From Cytophagales bacterium (lineage in GTDB: Bacteria; Bacteroidota; Bacteroidia; Cytophagales; Cyclobacteriaceae): a stretch of 14,191 nt of DNA. This document shows, piece after piece, positions 7,207-14,191 of this stretch; positions within the stretch are counted from its first letter, which is position 1; the number at the start of each line of letters is the position of its first letter. Under the pieces are notes generated by a model, which saw only the letters and a list, made by a program, of their open reading frames with translations, ran no database searches and was not told where the DNA came from. The position numbers and the translations under genes are program-made. The stretch is taken from positions 1,964 to 16,154 of the forward strand of contig DMST01000505.1 of NCBI GenBank assembly GCA_003454975.1, given 5' to 3'.

Positions 7207-7241
7207 AAAAAGCCTGATCAAAGTTTTCGGTCAGGCTTTTT
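7207..7241. terminator. Bidirectional rho-independent terminator
   Basis: AAAAAGCCTGA and TCAGGCTTTTT form a perfect 11-bp stem around a 13-base loop; each strand ends in a T run. It lies between the rightward helicase/DUF4442/pseudogene unit and the leftward TamL-like gene, and should stop both. Confidence 0.9.
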
Positions 7242-7275
7242 GTGTTCTAATCCCAAACCTACCTATAGGAAGGCC

Positions 7276-9708
7276 TTAAAAAGGATAGCCAATTCCTAAG
7301 TTGAGAGTATATGCAGGGTTATTCACCATAAACGGTTGGTTATATGGATACTCACTTGGGAACCACCGCTCACCTATGGGAAAGGCCGGATCGTGAGTTT
7401 TTACTCCTACATCCAGGCGAAGAATTAAGAACGAGAAATCTGCTCGAATACCAGCCCCCATACCTACAGCAAACTCATTCCAAAAACGATTGAACTCAAA
7501 GTTGGCCCCAGGCCGGGCAGACTCCTCGCGGAATGTCCAGGTATTCCCTACATCCACGAACAAAGCACCGTCGATAAAGTCAAAAATATTACGCCGCCAC
7601 TCCACACTGCTGGCCAGCAGAATTTCGCCTTGCTGATCAAATTGCAACTGGATGTTACCATCATCATCCTCTTGCCGATAGCTACCAGGACCGAGACGTC
7701 GGGGGCTCCACGCTCTGATGCTATTACTCCCCCCTGCAAAGAAGTATTTCTCAAATGGCAGCACGGGGTTACTCTGATCGTATGATCCGGCCATTCCAAT
7801 ATTGAAACGGTAGGCAAGTACACTGTTGTCTCGTAATGGGCGATACCGAATAAAATCCGTGTTGAATTTGAGGTACTGAAACGTAGCCAGTCCCAGACTC
7901 TCGGGTATGACCGACGTGGGTGAGATCACGTTCCAAATAGTGCCACCCATGTCTAAAAACACACGCAAATAGGCCGTTTGCAGGTCATTAGTAGGGTTCT
8001 TTAGAAAGTTGTAGGTAGCCGAAACCTGCATGCTGCTCACCAAAGAAGGTTCAAAGGTTCGGCGAAGGTTGTTGCCCTGTGCCGCCTGTTCGTCAAGTAT
8101 GGTCTGAAAACTTTCAGCAATGTCCTGGGTCTGTATCAAACTCAAGTCCCAAAGATTATACGAGTACCGGGTTCCGCGTAGGGTCTCCCACGTATAGACA
8201 AATCCAGCATTGACCGTGGTCCGGTTATACTCAGGTCGGTTGTTGAATGCATACCCGATCTGGGCCCGGGTTCTCGGGTTAGCATACCCGAGCCTCTGCT
8301 TAAACTGCTCGCCTCCGGGTATAAGGAACTGAGGAAAAAACAGGGAAGCATTCACAGAGGCTTCCGTACTAGTGCCGGTGGTGGTATCACCCTGCGGAAC
8401 TCCTTCAATACTGAACCTACCCGTCATTTGGAGGTTTTCCAGGTGCTTGAACACGTTCCGGTTGGTGAAGGTGACGTTGACCAAGGGACCGGGAAAGGCT
8501 TGGCTTACCAGCAGTCCGATTTCATCGCTGATTTGCCGTTTGGGTAGCGGACTCATGTATACCCGGGCAATGAATTCGCCTCCCAGAGTATCATACTTCA
8601 CGTTGATAAACTTGAAGTTGTCCAAATTAGCCAGCTGCCGCTGAGTATTTAGAGTATTGCTTCGGCTATACAGGCTATCGGGGTAGAGGAATATTCGTCG
8701 ATCGAGGATACGTGTTGCATACTCCTTCTCAAAGTATTGGTAAACCAGACCATTAGACCGCTCCCTTAGCCTTGTACCGGGTTGCGCTATATTGGCATCC
8801 GTAGTAACGATCACCGAATCTATGGTGTAAACCTTATGATGATCTTGCCCTTCGGGGGTACGGATAAGCGTACGAATAACCACCTTCCGGTCACCTAGGT
8901 AGGAGGTATCTGCCTCAAAGTAGATGTAATTTCGGCTGAAGGTATAGTACCCATGGTCTTTCAGTAGCACGTCAATCCGGTTGCGCTCGTCCTCAATTAC
9001 ATCCGAATCATAATTGTCTCCAATCTTCAGCAAGCTGTTCTCCTCATATTTTTCGATTAACCCAGCAATGGCCGTGTCCCGGGTTACTAAGACCAGACTG
9101 TCAATCTTGTATGGTTTCCCTTCTTGTACTTGGTAGGTGACCCGTGTGAGTCGCTGGTTAGTACTAGCCTGGAAGGTGACTACGTTCTCGAAATAGCCCC
9201 GGTTGGAAAGATACTGTTGCATCTGTTTCGCGGTATAGGCCGTCTGATTGGGATCATAAACAGCCAGCGGTTCTCCCCAGCGCATAGCCAAATTGCCCTC
9301 CGTGATGGATTTATCTAGTTTGTTGAGTGCTTGATATCGCTGCCTTTGAACGCGTTTGAGTTTCCTAGGCTGGTCTGCTACCGTCTGCTGTAAAGAATCA
9401 AAATAGTCCCGGCGTTCCGCCCGTTCTTGTCGGTAGGCTTCCTGATCATACCGGTTTAATCCCCACTGATAAATAGCAACATAAGGAGCCCAAGGTAGAA
9501 GAGGCGGTCGGCTGTTGGGTTCTTGGCGGTACAGATTGTCTAGATCATCAGCATCCACCTCATCCGTGCCGTCTATTGATTGGGAATAGAGGATACTCTC
9601 TTGATGTTCTAAGTACCGAACCCCAATACAGCTTCCTAGAAAAAAGGGAAGGAAAAGCAGGCACGAGCGTATCCACCCTATAAAAAATGCCCCTACCTTG
9701 CGCTTCAT
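7276..9708 (-). CDS. tamL: Lipoprotein BamA/TamA-family outer membrane protein (TamL-like)
   Basis: An 810-residue Omp85-superfamily protein. The start is the ATG at 9708: it gives a basic n-region, a hydrophobic stretch and a lipobox LGSC with Cys27, so the mature protein should be a lipoprotein. The frame runs on to 10125 but that part overlaps trmH and is a shadow. POTRA-like segments are visible at about 158-206 (YTAKQMQQYLSNRGYFENVV, VTYQVQEG) and 208-285, with a further one before the barrel. The C-terminal half is a 16-strand-type barrel with the loop-6 motif as GGSNSIRAWSPRRLGPG (IRAW 664-667, replacing VRGF) and a terminal beta-signal ending in Phe. Lipidated TamA homologues (TamL) are the Bacteroidota counterpart of TamA and help insert outer-membrane proteins, usually with TamB. 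No tamB adjoins it here. Assignment to TamL rather than another lipidated Omp85 is likely but not certain. Confidence 0.87.
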   Translation of the reverse strand: MKRKVGAFFIGWIRSCLLFLPFFLGSCIGVRYLEHQESILYSQSIDGTDEVDADDLDNLYRQEPNSRPPLLPWAPYVAIYQWGLNRYDQEAYRQERAERRDYFDSLQQTVADQPRKLKRVQRQRYQALNKLDKSITEGNLAMRWGEPLAVYDPNQTAYTAKQMQQYLSNRGYFENVVTFQASTNQRLTRVTYQVQEGKPYKIDSLVLVTRDTAIAGLIEKYEENSLLKIGDNYDSDVIEDERNRIDVLLKDHGYYTFSRNYIYFEADTSYLGDRKVVIRTLIRTPEGQDHHKVYTIDSVIVTTDANIAQPGTRLRERSNGLVYQYFEKEYATRILDRRIFLYPDSLYSRSNTLNTQRQLANLDNFKFINVKYDTLGGEFIARVYMSPLPKRQISDEIGLLVSQAFPGPLVNVTFTNRNVFKHLENLQMTGRFSIEGVPQGDTTTGTSTEASVNASLFFPQFLIPGGEQFKQRLGYANPRTRAQIGYAFNNRPEYNRTTVNAGFVYTWETLRGTRYSYNLWDLSLIQTQDIAESFQTILDEQAAQGNNLRRTFEPSLVSSMQVSATYNFLKNPTNDLQTAYLRVFLDMGGTIWNVISPTSVIPESLGLATFQYLKFNTDFIRYRPLRDNSVLAYRFNIGMAGSYDQSNPVLPFEKYFFAGGSNSIRAWSPRRLGPGSYRQEDDDGNIQLQFDQQGEILLASSVEWRRNIFDFIDGALFVDVGNTWTFREESARPGANFEFNRFWNEFAVGMGAGIRADFSFLILRLDVGVKTHDPAFPIGERWFPSEYPYNQPFMVNNPAYTLNLGIGYPF

Positions 9709-9709
9709 G
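9706..9709. other. Overlapping divergent start codons (CATG)
   Basis: The leftward ATG of the TamL-like gene (9708-9706) and the rightward ATG of the methyltransferase gene (9707-9709) share two bases in a CATG palindrome. There is no intergenic DNA, so each gene's leader and promoter must lie in the other's coding sequence. Both starts are supported independently: a lipoprotein signal on one side, the family's MLSKxxIK start on the other. Confidence 0.75.
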
Positions 9710-10456
9710 CTGTCCAAACAGAAGATTAAATTCCTCAAATCGCTCCAAATAAAGAAAAACCGCCTCTCCGAGCAATTATTTTTCGTGGAGGGTGCCAAGA
9801 GTGTGAAGGAACTATTGGCTTCCGACTGGCCTATGGCTGGCCTGGCGGCTACCGAAGCATTCTTGCAAGAGTGCCAGACCTTCCTGGGGCTACGCCCAAA
9901 ACTGGAAGTATTCCCAGCAACTGAAGCCCAACTCGTACAAGCAGGCACCTTTGCCTCCAACAAAGCGGGCATTGCCTGGGCTCCCATTCCCAAACGCCCT
10001 ACCGAGTTACCTACTGCACCGTGGTTACTGGCCTTAGACGATATCCGGGACCCAGGCAACCTGGGCACTTTGCTTCGTATTGCCGATTGGTACGGTTTCC
10101 AGCAGATAATTTGCTCGCCTACCACCGCCGAACTTTACAATCCCAAAGTGCTCCATGCCAGCATGGGATCATTCACCCGGGTAACGGTATGGTATCAAGA
10201 CTTGGCTAATTTCTTGCCAAAACTACAACGCCCGGTTCATGGTGCATATTTAGATGGCGATAATGTTCATGAACTTTCTTTCTCAGAGCAGGGTGTGCTT
10301 TTGATGGGCAACGAGGCCAACGGTATATCTCCAGCGTTGGCATCTTTGGTTACTCAAAAGGTGCATATTCCCCAATTTGGAGGCGCCGAAAGCCTAAATG
10401 TCGCGGCAGCCACGGCGGTGATTTGCGATAATCTACGTCGGCAGTTGAGAGCCTAG
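9707..10456 (+). CDS. TrmH/SpoU-family RNA 2'-O-methyltransferase
   Basis: A 249-residue SAM-dependent SPOUT methyltransferase that should methylate a ribose 2'-OH in rRNA or tRNA. The N-terminal substrate-binding domain begins MLSKQKIKFLKSLQIKK and has the LFFVEGAKSVKELL segment (24-37). The three SPOUT motifs are intact: motif 1 DIRDPGNLGTLLR (112-124), motif 2 LLMGNEANGIS (198-208), and motif 3 IPQFGGAESLNVAAATAV (221-238), which form the knot and the SAM pocket. I chose ATG 9707 over the upstream TTG 9698 because family members start MLSK. The exact RNA target cannot be read from the sequence. It shares its start palindrome with the TamL-like gene and its stop palindrome with the sulfotransferase gene. 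Confidence 0.92.
   Translation: MLSKQKIKFLKSLQIKKNRLSEQLFFVEGAKSVKELLASDWPMAGLAATEAFLQECQTFLGLRPKLEVFPATEAQLVQAGTFASNKAGIAWAPIPKRPTELPTAPWLLALDDIRDPGNLGTLLRIADWYGFQQIICSPTTAELYNPKVLHASMGSFTRVTVWYQDLANFLPKLQRPVHGAYLDGDNVHELSFSEQGVLLMGNEANGISPALASLVTQKVHIPQFGGAESLNVAAATAVICDNLRRQLRA
10453..10456. other. Overlapping convergent stop codons (CTAG)
   Basis: The TAG of the rightward methyltransferase gene (10454-10456) and the TAG of the leftward sulfotransferase gene (10455-10453) share two bases in a CTAG palindrome. No terminator can sit between them, so the 3' ends of the two transcripts must overlap in antisense. Confidence 0.85.
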
Positions 10457-11229
10457 TCAGTATACCCCAATTGCTCCAGATCCACTTGATAAAGAGCCCG
10501 GATCCGTTGCTCCTGTTCTTGAGAAATCGAAAGCATAGCACCGGAGGCATTTCGGAGGGGAAGGGGTAGCCCTATTTCAGGCAATACCGTGCTGGGGGTG
10601 AGTTCTTCTAACCGATACCGTTTTACCAGGGGCAAGTGTTTAGGCCCTCCCATCAAGCGTACTTGGCTCATCAAATGTGGGTCGCGAAATCGATCTGGAA
10701 TTTGCTCTACTGCAGATATGAGCTCATCCAAGGACATCCCAGGCCTCAGCACACCCCACAAGTAGTGCGAAAAAGGGAAAGGGGTATCCGGTTTCTGAAA
10801 ATAGCTTTGGTATACGGAAAGAAAGCGACGCACCGGGTGACGCACCAACGTAAAGCGAGGGTAAGCCTGGACAGAAGCCGGAAGAGCGCTTACTGCCATT
10901 CGGTGGGCATAAGCCTCCAGTTCCTCATCCGATGGTAGCGACGGAAGCCCAACCGCCATCTGAGGTAGCCAGGTACTGAGCACTGCAGTACTGGCCGCTT
11001 TAGGAATGCGAACATAAACTGCCGGTGGGGCCGGCCTAACAAAATAACGGGTAGAGGAGCTTGTAAAACTATCTTTTATGTGGGCCCAAGGCGCCAACCA
11101 TCTTTTCCAGCCAGGCAGCTTGCGGGATGGGAGGCCAAGATGGTAGGAGCGCTCTTGCTCAAAATCCCGAAATGTGTAGTTCGGCATTCGGTTTCGAAAT
11201 ACCCACCAACCAAAGGAAAGCCAATTCAC
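10453..11229 (-). CDS. Sulfotransferase family protein
   Basis: A 258-residue protein of the carbohydrate sulfotransferase type (Sulfotransfer_2-like), expected to transfer sulfate from PAPS to a glycan or other hydroxyl. The 5'-phosphosulfate loop is VRIPKAASTAV (about 73-83) and the 3'-phosphate site is FTLVRHPVRRFLSVYQ (126-141), with the usual Arg and Ser. No signal peptide is evident, so it is probably cytoplasmic. The start is uncertain: the longest frame begins at a GTG at 11229, while an ATG at 11187 would give 244 residues and keep both motifs. No PAPS-synthesis or glycosyltransferase gene adjoins it, so the acceptor is unknown. It ends inside the stop codon of the convergent methyltransferase gene. 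Confidence 0.82.
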   Translation of the reverse strand: MNWLSFGWWVFRNRMPNYTFRDFEQERSYHLGLPSRKLPGWKRWLAPWAHIKDSFTSSSTRYFVRPAPPAVYVRIPKAASTAVLSTWLPQMAVGLPSLPSDEELEAYAHRMAVSALPASVQAYPRFTLVRHPVRRFLSVYQSYFQKPDTPFPFSHYLWGVLRPGMSLDELISAVEQIPDRFRDPHLMSQVRLMGGPKHLPLVKRYRLEELTPSTVLPEIGLPLPLRNASGAMLSISQEQEQRIRALYQVDLEQLGYTD

Positions 11230-11345
11230 AAAAGCAAGGTAGCCGATTTAGTATTGTTGAGCCAATGGGCCATTAGGCCTTGTATAGAAAGGCAGTATTC
11301 GCTGGCTCTATTGAGTATGTTTTTTATATTTCAAATAGGAATGTT

Positions 11346-11388
11346 GCCCCTTAGACCGAAAAGTGGTTAAAATCACAACCCTAGGGGC
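11346..11388. repeat. Imperfect hairpin between sulfotransferase and SRPBCC genes
   Basis: GCCCCTTAG (11346-11354) can pair with CTAGGGGC (11381-11388) with one bulged T, and the loop contains a smaller GGTT...AACC stem. It lies in the 247-base divergent intergenic region, about 90 bases upstream of the SRPBCC start. It may be a leader structure or regulator site. Confidence 0.4.
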
Positions 11389-11476
11389 TCGCTTCACCGT
11401 TAGCTTCAATAGTCGTAAAGGGTTTTCAGGAGAGTTGCTTTGCGGAATGCCTCCTCTGTAATGTAAGTTGTTTTAT

Positions 11477-12010
11477 ATGGATCGTTATCGCCCAATCATC
11501 ATTGGGGTTACCAGTCTTCTTGGCTTAATAACGCTGCTCGCACTTGTCGGTTTTATGCTGCCGAGCTCTTATCAAGTAGAGCGGACTATTCTGATACACG
11601 CTCCATTAGACACAGTATTCAATACCATTCAAGATATGCGCCATTGGGAGGCTTGGAGCCCCTGGTCTGAATCGGACGATGAAATGACGGTGCATTTTTC
11701 AGATAAAACCACCGGAGAGGGTGCTTGGCAACATTGGACCAGCGAAACCATGGGTAGCGGCATGATGCAGTTTACGGAAGTGGTAGAAGGCCAAGTCATT
11801 AAGTACAAAATGGAGTTTGAGGTGAGCAATGAGTCCACTGAAGGTTGGTTCCATTTTGAAGAAGTACCCGAAGGTGTGCGATTAACCTGGGGCGATCAAG
11901 GTAAGATGGACCAAAACCCCGTGCAACGATACATGGGGCTTTTTATGGGTTCCATAATGGGTAGTGATTTCGAGCAGGGTCTCGCCAATATCAAAGAAGT
12001 GTGCGAATAG
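11477..12010 (+). CDS. SRPBCC/START-like protein with N-terminal membrane anchor
   Basis: A 177-residue protein from ATG 11477; a TTG nine bases upstream is less likely. Residues about 6-28 form a single membrane helix (IIIGVTSLLGLITLLALVGF). The rest matches the polyketide-cyclase/START (SRPBCC) fold that binds hydrophobic ligands: strand YQVERTILIHAPLDTVF (32-48), the helix-turn DMRHWEAWSPW (53-63), a central GEGAWQHWTSE, and a final helix ending FEQGLANIKEVCE. Such membrane-anchored members are common in Bacteroidota and their ligand is unknown. The stop lies only 3 bases from that of the convergent Arg/Asp-rich protein gene. Confidence 0.85.
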   Translation: MDRYRPIIIGVTSLLGLITLLALVGFMLPSSYQVERTILIHAPLDTVFNTIQDMRHWEAWSPWSESDDEMTVHFSDKTTGEGAWQHWTSETMGSGMMQFTEVVEGQVIKYKMEFEVSNESTEGWFHFEEVPEGVRLTWGDQGKMDQNPVQRYMGLFMGSIMGSDFEQGLANIKEVCE

Positions 12011-12013
12011 GAA

Positions 12014-12730
12014 TTACCCTCCGGTATATAACTCCCTGCGCTCGCGCCGGTCATCTCTCCGTTCTCTTCTATCCTCTCCCCTTTCCCTACGGTCCTCCCG
12101 CAACTCTTGTTTGGTAGCTACTAGATCTACCTCCATCAGTTGCAAGAACTGCTCTAATACCCTGAAAGATTCCTGCTGCACCCTAGGCTGAGAAATATCC
12201 TGCTGGGTAATTCTTTTATAGTCTAGCAATAAGCGCTCCGCACGCAAAGTACGCTCCCGGATGGCCTCTTGGTCTCTACGGTCGTCTCGCCGATCTCGCT
12301 TATCATCTCGAAGATCTCGCCGATCTTGACGGATATCTCGTCGGTCATCGCGCCTATCATGCTGCGTTAAAACCTTATCTATGTGATTGCGGCCCATTTC
12401 CCGGCGTTCAGATCGTACTTCTTGGGAGCTCAGCCCCGTTTCGTAGCGGGCCCATCGGTACTTCTCCCAACCTTGGTCTACCTCACGCTGCATAGCATCT
12501 ACCATATACCAGTGAATTTCCTCCCAAGGTTGGTATTTCCCTTGCCTGAGCAAGGTTGGGATCTGACCCAAGGCTTGTTCAAAGGCTTCAAGTTCTTCCC
12601 CATCCTGCTGTATCTGTGATTTCCCGGTCCTGATCTCGAAACGGTTTTGCCGTCGTTCTTGCCCATTCTGGGCGTACAAGGAAATTTGGGCAAGAGACAA
12701 GCCCGCGATGATAAGGAAAAGCGTGCGCAT
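12014..12730 (-). CDS. Exported Arg/Asp-repeat protein of unknown function
   Basis: A 238-residue protein from ATG 12730, chosen because it yields a signal peptide (MRTLFLIIAGLSLAQISLYAQ, cleavage near residue 21-22); the frame extends upstream to 12799 but those residues spoil the signal. The mature part has a mixed-helix segment with a Trp/Tyr-rich patch (about residues 66-98, including PWEEIHWYMV). Two highly charged blocks follow, at about 125-153 (DRRDDRRD and variants) and 210-233 (EDRRERRDDRRERRE), separated by an amphipathic segment. I do not recognise a family with a known function. Similar DRRD-rich hypothetical proteins occur in several Gram-negative phyla. It should be periplasmic or surface-exposed; metal, nucleic-acid or polyanion binding would be guesses. 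Confidence 0.75.
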   Translation of the reverse strand: MRTLFLIIAGLSLAQISLYAQNGQERRQNRFEIRTGKSQIQQDGEELEAFEQALGQIPTLLRQGKYQPWEEIHWYMVDAMQREVDQGWEKYRWARYETGLSSQEVRSERREMGRNHIDKVLTQHDRRDDRRDIRQDRRDLRDDKRDRRDDRRDQEAIRERTLRAERLLLDYKRITQQDISQPRVQQESFRVLEQFLQLMEVDLVATKQELREDRRERGEDRRERRDDRRERRELYTGG

Positions 12731-12895
12731 GGCAGTGGGATTGGTTATACCACCTATTCCTAGGAAAAATGATGCCAAATTCTTGTCTATTGCGCCCAAT
12801 TACTCATTGTTCTTACCAGAATACATAACAGCCATATTCTAAGGATGATATTCGGCTTTAGCATACGTTCTTTGTATTGTGAAAATCACTCAACC
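12731..12895. promoter_or_regulatory. Divergent promoter region, Arg/Asp-rich gene and monooxygenase
   Basis: 165 bases between two divergent starts. On the minus strand, TTTG (12779-12776) and TAGGTGGT (12756-12749) are 19 bases apart, a partial match to the Bacteroidota -33/-7 pair, about 20 bases before the ATG at 12730. An inverted repeat AGAATA / TATTCT with an 11-base spacer sits at 12818-12840. No convincing promoter for the rightward monooxygenase was seen. Confidence 0.3.
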
Positions 12896-14191
12896 ATGCA
12901 GATTGGTATTATTGGTGGTGGCATAAGTGGACTCGTAGCAGCCAAAACGCTTCGGCAGTACGGAGCAGAGGTGTTGGTATACGAGAGATCTGGGGAGATT
13001 GGCGGTGTTTGGTCGGGTCCTCAATCGTATGGCGGCATGACTTCCCATACCAGCAAGGAAGAGCTCGCGTTTTCTGATTTTCCTTTTGATAAGTCGGCAC
13101 CCAAATTCCCTGCAGCAGAACAAATTCAAGATTATCTTCTTAGATATGTGGCCCATCATAACCTGAGGGGAGCTATCCGGTTCAATACCGAAGTAATTCA
13201 TGCAACCCCAACTCTAACGGGAGGTTGGACCTTAACCCTACAAACATCCGGTGGGAATCCAACACAGGAACAGGTAGACTTTTTGGTAGTAGCCAGTGGT
13301 TCTTGCCAGCAGCCCCATTGGCCGGAGTATCTTCGGAGAACACAATTTGAAAAACAAGGAGGCCGGGTATTACACACCGCAAATTTGGGTAATCCCAAAA
13401 GCTTAGCTGCCCAAAAAACCGTGGTCGTTGGCGAAGGACCTTCAGCCATGGAAGTAGCTGCACAATTGGCTTCCCAAGCTTGCACGCCCCTGGTTCATTT
13501 GTTTAGGCCAGAGGTAATTCAAAATGCAACAGCGAAAGCCAAAAGTAGGTGGCGCAAAAAGAGAACAGGTACAACCAAGGACCCGCTACCCGAAATTGTG
13601 AGTGCTTTGGTGAAAGACCGAGGCGCCGAAACCACCATCCCTACTTACCTTTCAAGACTCAAGGAGGGGAAAATCATTCCGGTAGCCGGGGAGGTAATTG
13701 CCTACACAGGTACCGGAATAGAACTCCGTTCTGGCAAAACCATTGAAGCGGAGTCCGTAGTATTGGGCACCGGATATCAAGTTACTTTTCCGTTTTTCTC
13801 TTCACAGATTCAATCTCATTTTCAAAGTATATCGGGCCTTGTTTCTCTTTACAGAGGCATGCTGCCTCCGGGCCTAACCGAGGTTGCCCTCTTGGGACTC
13901 AACCGTGGCCCTTCCGTTACAGTAACCTCAGAATTGGGAGCCTATTGGCTAGGAGAGCTAATCTTTGGTTATATCCCTATGCCTGGCAAAAAAATTCAAG
14001 AGGCCCTGGCCAAGTCCTTTACTCAACAGATCCTGGACAAAGAAGATCGTCATCATCAGGGTACCTTTTATGGAATGGCTACGGAAGAATATCTACTCTG
14101 CCTACTCAACGATCTGAAGGCTAACCGTATGAATTTGACTAGCTGGCGAAAAGGCACCCGACGGGTAGTTCCGGCAGACTTATACGCCCGG
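12896..14191 (+). CDS. Flavin-containing monooxygenase (3' end outside window)
   Basis: The frame opens at ATG 12896 and stays open for 432 codons to the last base, so the C-terminus is missing. The N-terminal FAD-binding Rossmann motif is GGGISG (residues 7-12), with the ribose-binding Glu30 at the end of strand two and GGVW at 36-39. A second dinucleotide motif, VVVGEGPSAMEVA (GEGPSA 179-184), should bind NADPH. The late LGTGY motif (290-294) is the FMO/NMO-type ATGY variant. The FMO signature FxGxxxH appears only partly, as QGGRVLH (His160; Phe position is Gln). Predicted reaction: NADPH- and O2-dependent oxygenation of a nitrogen, sulfur or carbonyl substrate that cannot be named. At 432 residues it is near the usual 430-470, so little is probably missing. 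It is divergent from the Arg/Asp-rich gene. Confidence 0.88.
   Translation, partial: MQIGIIGGGISGLVAAKTLRQYGAEVLVYERSGEIGGVWSGPQSYGGMTSHTSKEELAFSDFPFDKSAPKFPAAEQIQDYLLRYVAHHNLRGAIRFNTEVIHATPTLTGGWTLTLQTSGGNPTQEQVDFLVVASGSCQQPHWPEYLRRTQFEKQGGRVLHTANLGNPKSLAAQKTVVVGEGPSAMEVAAQLASQACTPLVHLFRPEVIQNATAKAKSRWRKKRTGTTKDPLPEIVSALVKDRGAETTIPTYLSRLKEGKIIPVAGEVIAYTGTGIELRSGKTIEAESVVLGTGYQVTFPFFSSQIQSHFQSISGLVSLYRGMLPPGLTEVALLGLNRGPSVTVTSELGAYWLGELIFGYIPMPGKKIQEALAKSFTQQILDKEDRHHQGTFYGMATEEYLLCLLNDLKANRMNLTSWRKGTRRVVPADLYAR

Noticed and set aside
9709..10125. N-terminal extension of the TamL-like frame into the methyltransferase gene
   Set aside because: It precedes a clean lipoprotein signal peptide at 9708, has no recognisable features and overlaps a conserved gene on the other strand.
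11440..11476. Possible TTTG / TAnnTTTG promoter just before the SRPBCC gene
   Set aside because: The -7-like match is poor and would place the transcript start at or inside the start codon.
12284..12360. Short DNA repeats resembling a CRISPR-like or satellite array
   Set aside because: The periodicity follows from the Arg/Asp codons of the coding sequence; units are short, imperfect and without spacers.

Overview
The window looks like a piece of a Bacteroidota chromosome, most likely from the Saprospiraceae/Lewinella side of the phylum (the family placement is inference). The sequence-based reasons are a type IX secretion (T9SS) C-terminal sorting domain, a lipidated Omp85 protein of the TamL kind, a YadA-like/peptidase S74 surface protein, an RGG-tailed DEAD-box helicase, almost no Shine-Dalgarno sites, and roughly balanced base composition. 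No phage, IS element, CRISPR array, tRNA or rRNA was seen.

Layout. 1-965 (+) is the C-terminal end of a large secreted, adhesin-like protein, closed by a strong terminator. 1099-2142 (-) is a stand-alone patatin-like phospholipase. 2423-4240 (-) is a repeat-rich surface protein with a C-terminal S74 intramolecular chaperone domain and its own terminator. A 423-base non-coding stretch with inverted repeats separates it from 4664-6444 (+), a two-gene unit of an RhlE-like RNA helicase and a DUF4442 hotdog-fold protein. Directly behind lies 6484-7191 (+), an aldo/keto reductase pseudogene with three in-frame stops and a missing N-terminus, then a bidirectional terminator.

7276-9708 (-) is a lipoprotein Omp85/TamL-like outer-membrane assembly factor. 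9707-10456 (+) is a TrmH/SpoU RNA methyltransferase. 10453-11229 (-) is a sulfotransferase. These three are packed without any spacer: the divergent starts share a CATG and the convergent stops share a CTAG. 11477-12010 (+) is a membrane-anchored SRPBCC protein, convergent at 3 nt with 12014-12730 (-), an exported Arg/Asp-repeat protein. 12896-14191 (+) is a flavin-containing monooxygenase that runs off the window end.

Functionally this is mostly ordinary chromosome: cell-surface and envelope genes (T9SS cargo, S74 protein, TamL, Arg/Asp-rich exported protein) mixed with RNA metabolism (helicase, methyltransferase) and enzymes. I see no convincing new multi-gene system. The items most worth a second look are the spacer-free tamL/trmH/sulfotransferase junctions, the nonsense-only pseudogene, the two-period repeat architecture of the S74 protein, and the exported Arg/Asp-repeat protein.
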